A stretch of DNA of 64,000 bases from positions 2,480,001-2,544,000 of the forward strand of contig NZ_CP020772.1 of assembly GCF_002097535.1 (NCBI RefSeq), in the 5' to 3' direction. Made by a program: the position numbers and the translations under genes. The first letter of the stretch is position 1. Every line of letters starts with the position of its first letter. Below the pieces are notes generated by a model that saw only the letters and a program-made list of their open reading frames with translations, searched no databases and had not been told where the DNA came from. Positions 61,940 to 64,000 of this stretch are shown here, in pieces. Source of the DNA: Halobacillus mangrovi (GTDB lineage Bacteria; Bacillota; Bacilli; Bacillales; Halobacillaceae).

Positions 61940-63409
61940 ATGAAACAAAATGAAACTCCTTTATTCACAGGTGTCAAAGAGCACGCTGCGAAGAAACCTA
62001 TTCAATTTCACATACCAGGACACAAAAGTGGAAAAGGCATGGATGAAGAGTACCGTGACTTCATCGGTGAAAATGCTCTATCCATTGATCTCATTAATAT
62101 TGAACCCTTAGATGACCTTCATCATCCTCACGGAATGATCCAACAAGCTCAGGAGTTGGCGGCAGATGCTTTCGGAGCTGACTATACATTCTTTTCTGTT
62201 CAAGGGACATCGGGAGCTATTATGACTATGATCATGAGCGTCTGCCATCCTGGAGATAAAATCATAGTGCCAAGAAATGTCCATAAATCGATCACAACTG
62301 CGATTATTTTTTCAGGGGCAAAACCTGTATTCATTCATCCTGAACTAGATGACAGATTAGGTATTTCTCATGGGATTACGCCTGAGGCAGTAAGGAAAGC
62401 ATGTGAAGCAAACCCTGATGCCAAGGGTGTTCTAGTCATTAACCCTACGTACTTTGGTATCACGGCTGATTTAAGAAAGATTGTCGAAATCGCTCATTCG
62501 TTTGAAATTCCTGTGCTGGTAGATGAAGCACATGGAGTTCATATTCATTTTCATGAACGGCTTCCCCTTTCAGCAATGCAGGCAGGTGCAGACCTAGCGG
62601 CTACAAGCGTCCATAAACTCGGAGGTTCTCTGACCCAAAGCTCAGTGCTGAATTTGCGCGAAGGACTGGTTTCTCATGAGCGCGTTCAGACCATTCTTTC
62701 AATGCTTACTACGACTTCAACGTCCTATATCCTTCTCGCGTCCTTGGATGCCGCGAGAAGACATTTAGCTATCCATGGGAAGAGTTTGTTAAATAAATGC
62801 TTATCTCTAGCTGACGACGCCAGAAGAAGACTGAATGCAATTCCTGCGATTTATTGTCCCGGCGAAGATATTCTTGGAAGTGAGGCCACCTTTGATTATG
62901 ATCCTACTAAGCTGATCATTTCTGTAAAAAACCTCGGGGTGACAGGTTATGACGTTGAAGTGTGGCTGCGGGAAAACTATAACATCGAAGTAGAGCTTTC
63001 AGATCTTTACAATCTCTTGTGTATCGTCACTCCAGGAGATAGCGAAGAAGATTTAGACCAATTAATACGTGCATTGTCAGAGCTCTCTGAACAGTGCTCT
63101 TCCTCTCATGAAATGAAAGAGGTAGCTGTAAAAGTGCCACAAATACCGGTTCTTTCACTCACACCACGAGATGCTTTCTATGCATCAACTGAAGTCGTTC
63201 CTTTAAAAGCTTCAATCGGAAGAATTAGTGCAGAATTTGTAATGGTCTACCCGCCAGGAATTCCAATTTTCATCCCTGGTGAAATCATTACAGAAGAAAA
63301 CATCCAATACATTCAAGAGAACATTGAAGCTGGCCTTCCTGTCCAAGGGCCTGAGGATGACACATTAGAAACCATTCATGTTATTCAGGAACAGCGTGCG
63401 TTTAAATAA
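61940..63409 (+). CDS. speA: Arginine decarboxylase SpeA (Orn/Lys/Arg decarboxylase family)
   Basis: 489 aa, the length of the B. subtilis SpeA. Fold type I PLP enzyme: IPGHKSGKG, GTSGAIMTMIMS, VLVDEAHGVH (PLP aspartate, ~195) and SVHKLGGSLTQSS with the PLP lysine at 226. C-terminal Orn/Arg decarboxylase domain (AEFVMVYPPGIPIFIPGE). Makes agmatine for polyamine synthesis; substrate could be lysine in close paralogues. Followed by a terminator shared with the SR1P gene. Confidence 0.9.
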   Translation: MKQNETPLFTGVKEHAAKKPIQFHIPGHKSGKGMDEEYRDFIGENALSIDLINIEPLDDLHHPHGMIQQAQELAADAFGADYTFFSVQGTSGAIMTMIMSVCHPGDKIIVPRNVHKSITTAIIFSGAKPVFIHPELDDRLGISHGITPEAVRKACEANPDAKGVLVINPTYFGITADLRKIVEIAHSFEIPVLVDEAHGVHIHFHERLPLSAMQAGADLAATSVHKLGGSLTQSSVLNLREGLVSHERVQTILSMLTTTSTSYILLASLDAARRHLAIHGKSLLNKCLSLADDARRRLNAIPAIYCPGEDILGSEATFDYDPTKLIISVKNLGVTGYDVEVWLRENYNIEVELSDLYNLLCIVTPGDSEEDLDQLIRALSELSEQCSSSHEMKEVAVKVPQIPVLSLTPRDAFYASTEVVPLKASIGRISAEFVMVYPPGIPIFIPGEIITEENIQYIQENIEAGLPVQGPEDDTLETIHVIQEQRAFK

Positions 63410-63423
63410 TCCTATATACCACC

Positions 63424-63463
63424 AAAAAAGCCATCCCGACGATTTAAGCCGGGATGGCTTTTC
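63424..63463. terminator. Bidirectional terminator of speA and SR1
   Basis: Stem AAAAGCCATCCCG / CGGGATGGCTTTT with an 11-base loop; T-runs both ways, between convergent speA and the SR1P gene. Confidence 0.92.
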
Positions 63464-63475
63464 TATGAGGATCAA

Positions 63476-63589
63476 TTATTTCTTTTCTGATGTATTGCAA
63501 GTCGGACACGTGCTGTAAAGAGTAGAAACCTTCTCATTTTCATAATGCTCAATCACTTTTTGGCAGTCTTGACATACGATTGTACCCAT
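63476..63589 (-). CDS. SR1P, GapA-binding small peptide
   Basis: 37 aa (MGTIVCQDCQKVIEHYENEK ... ), with two cysteine pairs CQDC and CPTC. The start MGTIVCQDC is identical to the one I recall for B. subtilis SR1P (39 aa), which binds GapA and promotes RNase J1 activity. AAGGAGT precedes the ATG at 63589 by nine bases. It lies beside speA but convergent with it. The upstream promoter carries a cre-like and two CcpN-like sites. Confidence 0.85.
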   Translation of the reverse strand: MGTIVCQDCQKVIEHYENEKVSTLYSTCPTCNTSEKK

Positions 63590-63609
63590 TACATCCACTC
63601 CTTAATATT

Positions 63610-63624
63610 TGTAATCGCTTTCAC
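63610..63624 (-). promoter_or_regulatory. Candidate CcpA cre site at the SR1P gene
   Basis: GTGAAAGCGATTACA on the minus strand fits the cre consensus WTGNAANCGNWNNCW except for the first base. It lies between the -10 and the ribosome-binding site, where bound CcpA would block transcription. Confidence 0.6.
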
Positions 63625-63633
63625 TGTAAGTTC

Positions 63634-63662
63634 ATTTTAATATGGCACAATCCAAAAATCAA
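63634..63662 (-). promoter_or_regulatory. Sigma-A promoter of the SR1P gene
   Basis: On the minus strand TTGATT (63657-63662), exactly 17 bases, TAAAAT (63634-63639). Confidence 0.7.
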
Positions 63663-63669
63663 GCCCAAA

Positions 63670-63699
63670 AGTATAACATTTTATATTTTGTGACATACT
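63670..63699. promoter_or_regulatory. Candidate CcpN sites upstream of the SR1P promoter
   Basis: TGTGACATACT on the plus strand (63689-63699) matches the CcpN consensus TRTGHYATAYW, as I recall it, at all 11 positions; AATGTTATACT on the minus strand (63670-63680) matches 10 of 11. Both lie just upstream of the -35. CcpN represses sr1, gapB and pckA in B. subtilis. Confidence 0.55.
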
Positions 63700-63751
63700 A
63701 ATTAAGTTCATCACAATTATATGTATGTCACTCTTTAAAAAATAGTCCAAA

Positions 63752-63786
63752 AAAACGGAAATCTCTAGAGATCTCCGCCTTTTTCT
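63752..63786 (-). terminator. Terminator of the polysaccharide deacetylase gene
   Basis: Stem CGGAGATCTCT / AGAGATTTCCG followed by TTTTTTT on the minus strand, at the stop codon. Confidence 0.88.
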
Positions 63787-64000
63787 TTATGGTGTTTTTA
63801 TTAGGGCTGGGTTGAGGAGCTCATACCCTTTATCTTTCAATCCTTGCACAATGTCAGGAAGGGCTTTAGCTGTCCATTCCCTGTCATGCATTAATAAATT
63901 AGCTCCATTACCCAACAGGTCTGTATTGACCATAATATCAGCTAACTTTGTCGCATCCATATATTCCTGATTCCAATCGTAGCCGTACGTCCAGTTCATA
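63787..64000 (-). CDS. Polysaccharide deacetylase family protein (3' end only)
   Basis: The last ~71 codons of a gene that continues past the right edge. NWTYGYDWNQEYMDATKLAD, ANLLMHDREWTAKALPDIVQGLKDKGYELL is the C-terminal part of a NodB-like deacetylase: the MHD histidine is the conserved catalytic base region (motif 5). Likely acts on peptidoglycan or another cell-wall glycan; exact class cannot be set from this fragment. The ATG at 63999 is probably internal. Confidence 0.85.
   Translation of the reverse strand, partial: MNWTYGYDWNQEYMDATKLADIMVNTDLLGNGANLLMHDREWTAKALPDIVQGLKDKGYELLNPALIKTP

Larger units (their letters stand above)
63424..63627 (-). ncRNA. Candidate SR1-type dual-function RNA
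   Basis: From the proposed promoter (63634-63662) to the terminator hairpin (63424-63462), about 200 nt, containing the SR1P frame. B. subtilis SR1 (205 nt) lies next to speA, pairs with ahrC mRNA and encodes SR1P. Size, peptide, neighbourhood and regulation fit; the base-pairing segment cannot be checked here. Confidence 0.6.

Overview
This window is the division/cell-wall (dcw) and early-sporulation region of a spore-forming, low-to-mid-GC Bacillota chromosome, followed by the flanking ylb, cta, yla and ykt blocks known from Bacillus subtilis. Gene content and order (mraZ-rsmH-ftsL-pbpB-spoVD-murE ... ftsA-ftsZ-spoIIGA-sigE-sigG, then ylbP to ylbB, ctaB-G, pycA-ftsW-ylaN, ylaL to ylaF, yktC-ykzI-yktB-yktA, speA) place it in Bacillaceae. 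The protein flavour (acidic/Gln-rich tails, high identity to Halobacillus/Thalassobacillus/Pontibacillus-like sequences as I remember them) suggests a moderately halophilic genus; this is an inference. MurE carries the DNPR motif, predicting meso-diaminopimelate in the peptidoglycan.

Layout. 1-4400 (minus): ylmE (5' end only), pgeF/ylmD, ylmC/ymxH, sigG, sigE, spoIIGA. 4400-22500 (minus): ftsZ, ftsA, sbp, ylxX, ylxW, divIB, spoVE, murD, mraY, murF, murE, spoVD, pbpB, ftsL, rsmH, mraZ. murG and murB, normally between spoVE and divIB, are absent; murF sits between murE and mraY. 22600-34500: bshC, a DUF3397 gene, panE, ylbP, gerR, an enoyl-CoA hydratase homologue, yceD-type gene and rpmF, tmcAL/ylbM, ylbL, ylbK, ylbJ, coaD, rsmD. 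34470-35635 is about 1.1 kb of repeat-filled, gene-free DNA. 35636-43730: ylbA-like gene, ylbG, an unknown small gene, ricF/ylbF, ylbD, ylbC, ylbB, a yugN-like gene, ytvI, a GNAT gene, ctaM, ctaG. 43900-48860: ctaF-E-D-C-B, the caa3-type cytochrome oxidase operon, without an adjacent ctaA. 49396-54020: pycA and ftsW. 54170-60840: ylaN, glsA, ylaL, ylaJ, a small membrane gene, ylaI, ylaH, ylaF, yktC (suhB-like), ykzI, yktB, yktA. 60856-64000: nitronate monooxygenase-like gene, speA, a 37-codon SR1P gene, and the 3' end of a polysaccharide deacetylase gene.

Functionally the region couples lipid II synthesis (MurE, MurF, MraY, MurD), septal peptidoglycan synthesis (PBP2B, FtsW/SpoVE, FtsL, DivIB), the Z-ring (FtsA, FtsZ) and the switch to sporulation (SpoIIGA processes pro-sigma-E; sigma-E then sigma-G; SpoVD and SpoVE make cortex). 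The cta genes build the terminal oxidase and PycA feeds the TCA cycle. 

No CRISPR, phage, transposase, rRNA or tRNA was found, and I see no wholly new multi-gene system. The most interesting signals are regulatory: a 16-bp terminator hairpin that overlaps the spoVE ribosome-binding site; a hairpin that would mask the sigG ribosome-binding site only in read-through transcripts; an SR1/SR1P gene with CcpN-like and cre sites; near-cognate start codons implied for spoIIGA (ATT) and ylbJ (ATA); a textbook MraZ operator; and a family of long intergenic hairpins present as a tandem pair at 57.5-57.7 kb and once at 35.2 kb.
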